Assembly (NCBI GenBank): GCA_035463115.1
Contig: DATHTO010000036.1
Span: forward strand, 1 to 11,879
Length of the DNA stretch: 11,879 nucleotides
Direction: 5' to 3'
From: BPGL01 sp035463115
GTDB lineage: Bacteria; Actinomycetota; UBA4738; HRBIN12
Shown here piece after piece: positions 1 through 6,348 of the stretch (its first letter is position 1; each line of letters opens with the position of its first letter). The position numbers were made by a program, and so were the translations under genes. A model generated the notes under the pieces. The model was given only the letters and a program-made list of their open reading frames with translations. It had not been told where the DNA came from and made no database searches.

Positions 1-1
1 G

Positions 2-28
2 CAGGTCCTGAACATCACGACGCTCGGC
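2..28 (+). repeat. Copy 1 of a 27-bp in-frame repeat within pnp
   Basis: This stretch encodes QVLNITTLG. The same nine residues occur again 222 bp downstream in the same frame. The two DNA copies differ at four of 27 bases, all synonymous third positions. This copy falls where the end of the PNPase helical domain should be. It touches the window edge, so its upstream context cannot be seen. Confidence 0.7.
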
Positions 29-1444
29 GACGACGCCGCGGCACGCGCCGGCGAGTTCGGCCCGGCGTGGAAGGACCTGCAGAAGAAGGTCATGCGCGCC
101 CGCGTCGTGCGCGAAGGTGTTCGGCTCGACGGCCGTGGCCCGACCGAGATCCGTCCCCTGTCGGCCGAGGTCGGCGTGCTGAAGCGCGCCCATGGCTCGG
201 CCCTGTTCAGTCGCGGCGACACGCAGGTGCTGAACATCACCACCCTGGGCATGCTGCGCATGACCCAGATGATCGACACCCTCGACCTCGAGGACACGAA
301 GCGGTACATGCACCACTACAACTTCCCGCCGTTCTCGACGGGTGAGCCGGGCCGCGTCGGCTCGCCGCGGCGCCGCGAGATCGGTCACGGAGCGCTCGCC
401 GAGCGGGCGCTGATCCCGGTGGTCCCGACCGAGGAGGAGTTCCCCTACGCGCTGCGGCTGGTCTCGGACGTCCTCAGCTCGAACGGCTCGACGTCGATGG
501 CGAGCGTGTGCGGCTCGACGCTCTCGCTGATGGACGCCGGCGTGCCGGTCAAGGCGCCGGTCGCCGGGATCGCGATGGGCATGATCGCCGACGAAGGGCG
601 GTTCGTGACCCTCACGGACATCCTCGGCGCCGAGGACGCGCTCGGCGACATGGACTTCAAGGTCGCCGGCACGCGCGAGTTCGTCACAGCGATCCAGCTC
701 GACATGAAGGTGACGGGGCTGCCCGGCGAGGTCCTCGCCGGCGCTCTGCAGCAGGCCCGGGACGCCCGGTTCCAGATCCTCGACGTGATGGAAGCCGCGC
801 TCGCGGGCCCGCGCGACGAGGTCAATCCCAAGGCGCCGCGGATCCTCTCGATCCAGATCCCGGTGGACAAGATCGGCGAGGTGATCGGCCCCAAGGGCAA
901 GCGGATCAACGAGATCATCGCGATGACCGGCGCCGACATCGACATCCAGGACGACGGCACGGTCTTCATCGGCTCGAGCGCCGGTGAGGGCGCCGACGAG
1001 GCGGCCCGCATGATCGACGAGATCGCGAACCCGCGCCCGGTGCTCGTCGGCGAGACCTACGACGGCAAGGTCGTGAAGACGACGACCTTCGGGGCGTTCG
1101 TGAACCTGGTGCCCGGTCGCGACGGTCTCGTGCACATCTCGAAGCTCGGCAAGGGCAAGCGCCTGTCGAGCGTCGAGGAGGCCGTGAAGGAGGGGGACAA
1201 CCTCACGGTGCTCGTCGAAGACATCGACCCGCAGGGCAAGATCAGCCTGAAGCCGGTCGGACCCGAGTGGGAGGCGCCCGAGGGCGAGCAGCAGGCGAGC
1301 GGCAACGGCGGCGAGCGCCCTCGCCGGGAGGGCCGCGACGGCGGAGGCGACCGCGGTCGCCGCGAGCGCTCCGGGCGTCGGTTCCGCGACCGCGAAGGCG
1401 GCGGGTCCGGCGGCGGCGGCGCCACCGAGCCGGCGTCGAGCTGA
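2..1444 (+). CDS. pnp: Polyribonucleotide nucleotidyltransferase (PNPase), 5'-truncated by window edge
   Basis: PNPase degrades RNA 3'-5' by phosphorolysis, releasing nucleoside diphosphates, as a cytoplasmic trimer. The open frame runs in from the window edge, so the first RNase PH domain and most of the helical domain are missing; 480 residues remain. Visible residues about 36-270 form the second, catalytic RNase PH domain, with the SNGSTS phosphate-site motif and GAEDALGDMDF, whose D212 and D218 match the metal-binding aspartates of the family. A KH domain follows (about 284-340, GPKG loop at 296-299), then an S1 domain (about 349-420, KTTTFGAFV). The last 60 or so residues are a disordered tail rich in Arg, Gly, Glu and Asp. 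Methionine at 92 is internal and not the start. The next gene begins 20 bp downstream. Identity is secure; only the N-terminus is unknown. Confidence 0.97.
   Translation, partial: QVLNITTLGDDAAARAGEFGPAWKDLQKKVMRARVVREGVRLDGRGPTEIRPLSAEVGVLKRAHGSALFSRGDTQVLNITTLGMLRMTQMIDTLDLEDTKRYMHHYNFPPFSTGEPGRVGSPRRREIGHGALAERALIPVVPTEEEFPYALRLVSDVLSSNGSTSMASVCGSTLSLMDAGVPVKAPVAGIAMGMIADEGRFVTLTDILGAEDALGDMDFKVAGTREFVTAIQLDMKVTGLPGEVLAGALQQARDARFQILDVMEAALAGPRDEVNPKAPRILSIQIPVDKIGEVIGPKGKRINEIIAMTGADIDIQDDGTVFIGSSAGEGADEAARMIDEIANPRPVLVGETYDGKVVKTTTFGAFVNLVPGRDGLVHISKLGKGKRLSSVEEAVKEGDNLTVLVEDIDPQGKISLKPVGPEWEAPEGEQQASGNGGERPRREGRDGGGDRGRRERSGRRFRDREGGGSGGGGATEPASS
224..250 (+). repeat. Copy 2 of the 27-bp repeat, at the normal position in the second RNase PH domain
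   Basis: It encodes QVLNITTLG directly after SRGDT, the usual place of the RGETQ...TTL segment in the second RNase PH domain of PNPase. This copy is therefore the expected one, and the copy at the window edge is the odd one. Confidence 0.7.
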
Positions 1445-1464
1445 CCCGGTCCTGAACGCCGTCG

Positions 1465-2739
1465 ATGGCGATCGAACGGACGGAGTTCTCCTCCGGCCTG
1501 CGCGTCGTGACGGAGCGGATGCCCGGCGTCCGCTCCGTCTCGATCGGCTTCTGGGTGCTCGCCGGTTCGCGCGACGAGCGCCCCGCGATCAGCGGTGCGA
1601 GCCACTTCCTCGAGCACCTGCTCTTCAAGGGCACCGAGTCGCGCTCGGCGCGTGACATCGCCGAGGCGTTCGACGCCGTCGGCGGCGACGTGAACGCCTT
1701 CACCGCGAAGGAGTTCACGTGCTTCTACGCGCGGGTGCTCGACCGCGATCTCGAGCTGGCCGTCGACCATCTCGTCGACATGGTCGAGCACAGCGTGCTC
1801 CGGAAGGCCGACGTCGACGCCGAGCGTCAGGTGATCCTCGAGGAGATCAACATGCACGAGGACTCGCCGGAGGACGTCGTGCACGACCTCTTCACCGAGG
1901 CGCTCTGGCCCGACCATCCGCTCGGGCGCCCGATCCTCGGGACGAAGGGGACGATCGAGAGCGCGACCCGAGCCGCGATCAACCGCTTCTATCGGAGGCA
2001 CTACGCCCCGGGACACCTCGTGATCGCGGTGGCGGGCAACGTCCACCACGACGACGTCGTGCGGATGGTCGCCGACCGGATGGAGACCGGGCGCCCGTTG
2101 CGAGCGGGTGAGGCATCGCCGTGGAGCCTGCGCGCTCCGGCGACGCCGCCCGTGCCGTCGGGTCGGGACCTGATCAAGCGACGGAAGACCGAGCAGGCGC
2201 ACATCTGCCTCGGCACGAACGGGCTCGCCCGCACCGATGACGACCGTTTCGCGCTCATGATCGTGAACACGGCGCTCGGAGGCGGCATGTCGTCGCGGCT
2301 GTTCCAGGAGGTCCGTGAGAAGCGTGGCCTCGCGTACTCGGTGTACAGCTATCCCTCGCAGTACACCGAGGCCGGATCGTTCACGGCGTACGCCGGCACC
2401 ACGCCGGCGCGTGCGTCCGACGTGATCGCGATCCTGCGACGAGAGCTCGCCGACGTCGCCGGAGGCGGCCTCACCCAGGACGAGCTCGATCGGGCGAAGG
2501 GCCACGTGAAGGGGTCGACGGTGTTGTCGCTCGAGGACCCCGGAGGCCGGATGTCGCGGCTCGGCAAGTCCGAGATCGCGCACGGCGAGATCCTCACCGT
2601 GAACGAGGCGCTCCGGCGGATCGACGCCGTCGGTCTCGACGACGCGCATCGCGTGGCCGACCGGGTACTGTCGCAGCCGATGACGCTCACGGTGCTCGGG
2701 CCGTTCGGGCCGAAGGCGTTCCGGGAAGTCGGCCCGTGA
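1465..2739 (+). CDS. pepR: M16 family (pitrilysin-type) zinc metallopeptidase
   Basis: A 424-residue M16B peptidase related to the mitochondrial processing peptidase beta subunit and to mycobacterial PepR. The inverted zinc motif HFLEH gives ligands H47 and H51 with catalytic E50; E127, in VILEEINMHED, is the third ligand at the usual spacing of 76 residues. The C-terminal half carries the typical REKRGLAYSVYSY segment with the Arg/Tyr substrate-binding pair, so both halves of the clam-shell fold are in one chain. There is no signal peptide, which suggests a cytoplasmic enzyme; its natural substrate is not known. It starts at ATG 20 bp after pnp with no Shine-Dalgarno site, so translation probably depends on ribosomes finishing pnp. 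Its stop overlaps the dapB start. The symbol rests on synteny with the mycobacterial pnp-pepR pair. Confidence 0.93.
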   Translation: MAIERTEFSSGLRVVTERMPGVRSVSIGFWVLAGSRDERPAISGASHFLEHLLFKGTESRSARDIAEAFDAVGGDVNAFTAKEFTCFYARVLDRDLELAVDHLVDMVEHSVLRKADVDAERQVILEEINMHEDSPEDVVHDLFTEALWPDHPLGRPILGTKGTIESATRAAINRFYRRHYAPGHLVIAVAGNVHHDDVVRMVADRMETGRPLRAGEASPWSLRAPATPPVPSGRDLIKRRKTEQAHICLGTNGLARTDDDRFALMIVNTALGGGMSSRLFQEVREKRGLAYSVYSYPSQYTEAGSFTAYAGTTPARASDVIAILRRELADVAGGGLTQDELDRAKGHVKGSTVLSLEDPGGRMSRLGKSEIAHGEILTVNEALRRIDAVGLDDAHRVADRVLSQPMTLTVLGPFGPKAFREVGP

Positions 2740-3503
2740 TCCGCGTCGCCGTCTTCGGAGCGGCGGGACGGATGGGTGGCGAGGTGTGTCGGGCGGTGAC
2801 CGAGGCCGACGACCTCGCCCTCGTCGCGACGGTCGATCCGGCTGGCGCCGGCGCGGCGATCGCCGGCACGACCGCCGTCGCGTCGGCCGAGGAACTGGAC
2901 GCGAGCGGCGTCGACGTCGGGATCGATTTCACGCAGCCCGATGCGGTGATGGCGAACGCCCGCTGGTGCCTCATCAACGGCGTCCACGTCGTGATCGGGA
3001 CGACGGGGCTCGCGCAGGGTCACGTCGACGAACTCCGTGATCTCGCCGAGCGTGGCGACGCGAACGCGATCGTCGCCCCGAACTTCGCGATCGGCGCCGT
3101 GCTGATGATGCGGTTCGCCGAGGAGGCCGCGAGGCATCTCGACGCCGCCGAGGTCATCGAGCTCCATCACGACGGGAAGAAGGACGCACCGAGCGGCACC
3201 GCGATCGCGACCGCTCGCCGGATCGCGGCCGCCCGGCCGGGAGCATGGCGCCCTCCCGCCGGCGACGACGCTCATCCGGGCGCGCGGGGCGCCGACGTCG
3301 ACGGCGTTCGGGTGCACGGCGTGCGGCTCCCGGGCCTCCTCGCGCACCAGGAGGTCATCCTCGGCGGTCCGGGGCAGACGCTCACGATCCGGCACGATTC
3401 GACCGACCGCGCGTCATTCATGCCCGGCGTGCTGCTCGCGGTCCGGGCGGTCGCGTCCCGGCCCGGTCTCACGGTCGGCCTCGAGCCGCTCCTCGACGCC
3501 TGA
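2736..3503 (+). CDS. dapB: 4-hydroxy-tetrahydrodipicolinate reductase
   Basis: DapB reduces the DapA product to tetrahydrodipicolinate with NAD(P)H in the diaminopimelate/lysine pathway in the cytoplasm. The 255-residue protein has normal length. The N-terminal Rossmann domain shows GAAGRMG at 8-14 and D34 after the second strand. GTTG lies at 88-91, and the signature ELHHDGKKDAPSGTA at 142-156 holds the catalytic H144 and K148 and the neighbouring H145. The start is GTG, overlapping the upstream TGA as GTGA; a weak GGGAAG at 2723-2728, seven bases upstream, could assist. The overlap suggests translational coupling to the peptidase gene. DapA, the preceding enzyme of the pathway, is encoded about 3 kb downstream, beyond an unrelated four-gene block. 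Confidence 0.97.
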   Translation: MIRVAVFGAAGRMGGEVCRAVTEADDLALVATVDPAGAGAAIAGTTAVASAEELDASGVDVGIDFTQPDAVMANARWCLINGVHVVIGTTGLAQGHVDELRDLAERGDANAIVAPNFAIGAVLMMRFAEEAARHLDAAEVIELHHDGKKDAPSGTAIATARRIAAARPGAWRPPAGDDAHPGARGADVDGVRVHGVRLPGLLAHQEVILGGPGQTLTIRHDSTDRASFMPGVLLAVRAVASRPGLTVGLEPLLDA

Positions 3504-3529
3504 CGCTCGCGCGGTCTCCGGCGGAGAGC

Positions 3530-3535
3530 TAGGCT
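3530..3535 (+). promoter_or_regulatory. Candidate -10 box (TAGGCT) for the acetyltransferase gene
   Basis: TAGGCT fits the TANNNT -10 consensus and ends eight bases before the GTG start at 3544, which would put transcription initiation at or next to the start codon (leaderless mRNA). No convincing -35 box is seen. The only SD-like sequence, GGAGAG at 3523-3528, is 15 bases from the start and too far to serve. Confidence 0.5.
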
Positions 3536-3543
3536 CGCGGACC

Positions 3544-4779
3544 GTGTCCGAGCCCGAGATCCGCCCGATCGCCGACGACGAGCTCGAGCCGTGGGTCCGC
3601 GCGGTGGAGTCGTCGTTCGGCGGCGTCTTCAAACAGGACTACCTCGACCTCGAGCGGATGGTGGCCCGGCCCGAGCGATACCTCGCAGCGTTCGACGGCG
3701 AGCGCATCGTCGGCGGCAACGCGTCGATCCCGGTGGACCTCACGGTGATCGGAGGCGCCCGCATCGACGCGTGCGGCATCAACGCGGTCGGCGTCACACC
3801 GGGGGAGACCCGGCGCGGCATCTCGACGGCCCTGATGCGGCGTCAGCTCGACGACGCACGCGAGCGCGGCGAGGCGGTCGCGATCCTCCACGCGTCCGAA
3901 GCGGCGATCTACGGCCGGTACGGGTTCGGCATCGCGACGCGGAACGCGAGCCTCCACGTTGACGTGACGGAAGGCCGGTTCGTCCGCGGGTACGAGGCGC
4001 GCGGGCGCGTGCGGCTCACCGATCGCGACGAGGGGTTGGCGGCGTACGTCGCCGCCCGGCGTGCCGAGCTCGACCGGCCGGGCTGCCTCGGTCCGATCGA
4101 CCGGTACGCCGACTGGTTCCTCCGTGACATGGAGCTGAACGATGACGACGTCTCCGATCCGAAGGCCGAGCCACCGTTCGTCGCCGTTCACGAGACGTCC
4201 GGACGCGTCGACGGCGTCGCGATCTACCGCATCAAGCACGGATGGCCCGACTCCACCCCGCGCAACAAGGTGATCCTCTACGACGTGGCGGCGGCGACGG
4301 CCGAGGCGTACGCCGACCTGTGGCGGTTCGTGCTCGACCTCGATCTCGTCGCGTCCGTCGAGCGGTGGAGCGTCGCCCTCGACGAACCGCTGTTCCGGCT
4401 CGTTCGCGAACCGCGCGCCTTGCGGATGAAGGTCCGCGACGGCATGTTCGTCGCGTTCGTCGACCTCGCGGCGGCGTTGACGGCACGCCGGTACACCGGC
4501 AGCGGAACGTTGCGCCTCCGCGTGCACGACGCGTTCTCGGAGGCCAACGACGGCACGTGGGAACTCGAGGTCGACGACGGGATGGCGTCCTGTCGCCGAA
4601 CCGCCGCCGAACCTCACGTCTCGCTCACGGCGACCGACCTCGCCGCGACCTATCTCGGCGACGTGACGTTCGCGGAACTCGCGTCGGCGCTCCGAGCCGA
4701 GGGTGACGCCGACGCGATCGCCCGGGCCGACGCGCTCACCGCATCGCACCGGGTCCCGTGGAGCTGGCTGCTCGTCTGA
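3544..4779 (+). CDS. Eis-like GNAT family N-acetyltransferase
   Basis: A 411-residue protein with the three-part layout of the Eis family: an N-terminal GNAT domain (about 1-150), a second GNAT-like domain (about 150-290) and a C-terminal SCP2-like domain (about 300-411). The acetyl-CoA pyrophosphate loop is seen in VGVTPGETRRGIS (82-94). SEAAIYGRYGFG (118-129) matches the Eis active-site helix, with Y123 in the place of the general-acid Tyr. Eis enzymes use the C-terminal carboxylate as a base; here the chain ends WSWLLV, without the terminal Phe of mycobacterial Eis. Mycobacterial Eis acetylates aminoglycosides and lysine side chains, but the substrate here cannot be read from sequence. GTG at 3544 places the GNAT domain correctly at the N-terminus. 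The gene lies 40 bp after dapB and appears to have its own promoter. It ends 10 bp from a convergent gene. Confidence 0.88.
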   Translation: MSEPEIRPIADDELEPWVRAVESSFGGVFKQDYLDLERMVARPERYLAAFDGERIVGGNASIPVDLTVIGGARIDACGINAVGVTPGETRRGISTALMRRQLDDARERGEAVAILHASEAAIYGRYGFGIATRNASLHVDVTEGRFVRGYEARGRVRLTDRDEGLAAYVAARRAELDRPGCLGPIDRYADWFLRDMELNDDDVSDPKAEPPFVAVHETSGRVDGVAIYRIKHGWPDSTPRNKVILYDVAAATAEAYADLWRFVLDLDLVASVERWSVALDEPLFRLVREPRALRMKVRDGMFVAFVDLAAALTARRYTGSGTLRLRVHDAFSEANDGTWELEVDDGMASCRRTAAEPHVSLTATDLAATYLGDVTFAELASALRAEGDADAIARADALTASHRVPWSWLLV

Positions 4780-4789
4780 CGCGTTCGCG

Positions 4790-5242
4790 TCACGCCAGGC
4801 GGAGCTCCTCGACCTCCAGGCGCCCGTCGTCGTACCGCGTGACGAGGATGCCTTCGCACTCGCGCATCGGGCCGACGGGATGGCCGAGACCCTGGGCCGC
4901 CCGCTCGACGAGCGGGGTGTGGCTGATCGCGAGGGCACGGCCGCCGTCGGGCAGCTGGTCGAGGAGGGAACGGACCCCGGCCGCCATCCCTTCGGGCGAG
5001 CCGCCGGTCGCGTCGCGGCCGGCGAGTCCCGGGATCACGGCGTGATCGGGCAGCTGCTGGCCGGCTCCGCGCAGGAACCATGCCGCCGTCTCCGCCGCTC
5101 GCGCCGCCGGCGACACGAAGATCCGCTCGTACGGGACCGTCGCCTGCGCACCGAGGCGCTGCGCGTCGGCGCGACCCTCGGGCGAGAGGGCGTCGGCCGT
5201 CGGGTCGCGACGCGCGTGACGGCGGAGCTCGAGCTGTTTCAT
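4790..5242 (-). CDS. SixA-type histidine phosphatase family protein
   Basis: A 150-residue member of the histidine phosphatase (phosphoglycerate mutase-like) superfamily, small like SixA. The phosphate pocket is seen as RRHAR (R8; H9 is the residue phosphorylated in catalysis), SPAARAAET (R48, acid E51) and AISHTP (H108). RHA in place of RHG is typical of the SixA branch. Known SixA proteins remove phosphate from protein histidines or small molecules; the substrate here is open. I chose ATG at 5242 because it puts the RHA motif at residue 8, as in the family. An upstream GTG at 5284 would add 14 unconserved residues. No Shine-Dalgarno site is seen. It is divergent from the lipoprotein gene and convergent with the acetyltransferase gene. 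Confidence 0.88.
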   Translation of the reverse strand: MKQLELRRHARRDPTADALSPEGRADAQRLGAQATVPYERIFVSPAARAAETAAWFLRGAGQQLPDHAVIPGLAGRDATGGSPEGMAAGVRSLLDQLPDGGRALAISHTPLVERAAQGLGHPVGPMRECEGILVTRYDDGRLEVEELRLA

Positions 5243-5285
5243 GGGATCGTCATGGGCGGGGCGCGGTGCCGCCGAAGCCTTCACG

Positions 5286-5291
5286 TATCAT
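5286..5291 (+). promoter_or_regulatory. Candidate -10 box (TATCAT) for the lipoprotein gene
   Basis: TATCAT is the best -10 match seen in the window. It ends nine bases before ATG 5301, in the 58-bp gap between divergent genes. Initiation would fall within a few bases of the start codon, giving a leaderless or nearly leaderless mRNA. No clear -35 box is present. Confidence 0.55.
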
Positions 5292-5300
5292 GCCGCACCC

Positions 5301-5780
5301 ATGCGCCTCCGTCGTCTGCTCATGCTGTGCCTCGTCCTGGTGGCATCCACAGCGGCGTGCACGGGTCGTGACCCCGAGCCCGGGCCGAGCCCGGTGCAGC
5401 CCACGTCCGAGCCGACGGACCCGCCGAGCCCGCTTCCGACGACCGACCTCGGGGCCGTCGAGTTCGAGCGCGGGCTGTTCAGGTACCGGTTCAACTTCGT
5501 GACGGCCGAGCTCCGCTGGGACGGCGGCGAGGGCGAGCTGACGGTCGACAACCGCTCGGGACGGGAGCTCGGCGAACCCGGGCTCTACGCCGTCACGAGC
5601 GATCAGCGTCAGGTCGCCGGCGAGGTCGTCGACGCGGCCCCGGTCGCCACCGGAACGGCCGCGACCTTCGCGATCTCGTTCCCGGACGACGTCGCCTTCG
5701 ACGAGACGGGGTTCGTCGTGCTGCTCTTCGGCGACGAGAACTGGGGCGCGTTCGGTCCGGTCCCGGTGGACGAAGCCTGA
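5301..5780 (+). CDS. Small probable lipoprotein of unknown function
   Basis: A 159-residue protein not matched to any family I recognise. It begins MRLRRLL, followed by a hydrophobic stretch (about 6-16) and a lipobox-like STAAC with C20 as the expected lipidated residue; Thr at -3 is less usual than Leu or Val, so lipidation is likely but not certain. Residues 24-48 are a Pro/Ser/Thr linker, as often follows a lipid anchor. The rest, about 50-159, is acidic and looks beta-rich, with no further membrane segment, and would fold outside the membrane. The frame is open back to 5241, but ATG 5301 gives the signal peptide directly and lies just after a -10 box. It ends 5 bp before the stop of the convergent adenosyltransferase gene. 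Confidence 0.8.
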   Translation: MRLRRLLMLCLVLVASTAACTGRDPEPGPSPVQPTSEPTDPPSPLPTTDLGAVEFERGLFRYRFNFVTAELRWDGGEGELTVDNRSGRELGEPGLYAVTSDQRQVAGEVVDAAPVATGTAATFAISFPDDVAFDETGFVVLLFGDENWGAFGPVPVDEA

Positions 5781-5785
5781 TGGCG

Positions 5786-6331
5786 CTAGCGACTCGCGGG
5801 CTCGCTCTCGCCCGCCTCCCATCTCGCCAGCACGAAGAGCAGGTCCGAGAGCCGGTTGAGGTACCGGCGGACCTCCGGGTTGACCGCCCGCGCGGCGACC
5901 TCGAGCGCGACGACCTGGCGTTCCGCGCGTCGGACGACGCTCCTCGCGACGTCGAGCGCCGCGCTCGACGGGGTCGCGCCCGGGACGACGAACGTCTGCG
6001 GGAGCGGACGCGCCGAGACGAGGTCGTCGATCCGCGACTCGAGCCGTTCCGTCATCGCGGCCGTGACGAGCGAGATCCCGCCCTCGAGCTTGCCGCGCTG
6101 CTCCGGGTTGGCGGCCAGGTCGGCCCCGACCACGAAGAGCTCACGCTGGAGGGCCAGGAGCTCGTCGGCCACGGCCGCGTCCGGGGTCGTCGCGCGCGCC
6201 AGGCCGAGAGCGGCGACGGCCTCGTCGGTCGTTCCGTACGCTTCGGTGACGAGGTCGTCCTTCGACACCCGTCCGCCGTAGAGGAGGCCCGTGGTGCCAT
6301 CGTCGCCCGTGCGCGTGTAGATGCGGGGCAT
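5786..6331 (-). CDS. pduO: PduO-type ATP:cob(I)alamin adenosyltransferase
   Basis: This enzyme transfers the 5'-deoxyadenosyl group of ATP to cob(I)alamin, making coenzyme B12. The 181-residue length fits the single-domain family. The N-terminal ATP-binding motif YTRTGDDGTTGLLYGG (5-20) is intact, and EAYGTTDE (30-37) follows. C-terminal helices carry the ATP-site ARSVVRRAER (129-138) and NRLSDLLFVLAR (159-170). After EAYGTTDE the chain reads AVAALG, where most relatives have LNAALG; this is a moderate departure. The protein should be cytoplasmic and trimeric. ATG 6331 places YTRTGD at residue 5, as usual. No other cobalamin gene or B12-dependent enzyme is visible in the window, and no B12-riboswitch-like leader precedes it. 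A -10 box eight bases upstream suggests a leaderless mRNA. Confidence 0.94.
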   Translation of the reverse strand: MPRIYTRTGDDGTTGLLYGGRVSKDDLVTEAYGTTDEAVAALGLARATTPDAAVADELLALQRELFVVGADLAANPEQRGKLEGGISLVTAAMTERLESRIDDLVSARPLPQTFVVPGATPSSAALDVARSVVRRAERQVVALEVAARAVNPEVRRYLNRLSDLLFVLARWEAGESEPASR

Positions 6332-6338
6332 GGCCGAC

Positions 6339-6344
6339 TAGCAT
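6339..6344 (+). promoter_or_regulatory. Candidate -10 box (TAGCAT) for dapA-rnj
   Basis: TAGCAT fits TANNNT and lies in the 150-bp divergent gap upstream of dapA. Initiation would be at about 6350-6352, giving a leader of about 130 nt that contains the paired elements described below. No good -35 box is seen, so this is only a candidate. Confidence 0.35.
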
Positions 6345-6345
6345 A
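6340..6345 (-). promoter_or_regulatory. Candidate -10 box (TATGCT) for the adenosyltransferase gene
   Basis: Read on the minus strand, TATGCT ends eight bases before the ATG at 6331, the same spacing as for the acetyltransferase gene. No Shine-Dalgarno site lies between, which supports a leaderless mRNA. It shares five bases with an opposite-strand -10 candidate for dapA. Confidence 0.5.
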
Positions 6346-6348
6346 GGG

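Noticed and set aside
1448..1457. Ten-base repeat GGTCCTGAAC shared with positions 4-13
   Set aside because: Short, out of context and without further similarity around it; readily explained by chance in this sequence.
1057..2649. 530-codon open frame on the minus strand across pnp and the M16 peptidase gene
   Set aside because: It crosses the boundary of two certain plus-strand genes and shows only shadow-frame composition.
3529..4938. 469-codon open frame on the minus strand opposite the acetyltransferase gene
   Set aside because: The plus-strand GNAT protein has family motifs, while this frame has none. It also runs into the phosphatase gene in another frame.
5241..5300. Longer N-terminus for the lipoprotein from ATG 5241
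   Set aside because: It would bury the signal peptide and include the -10 box within the coding region. ATG 5301 starts directly with the basic n-region.
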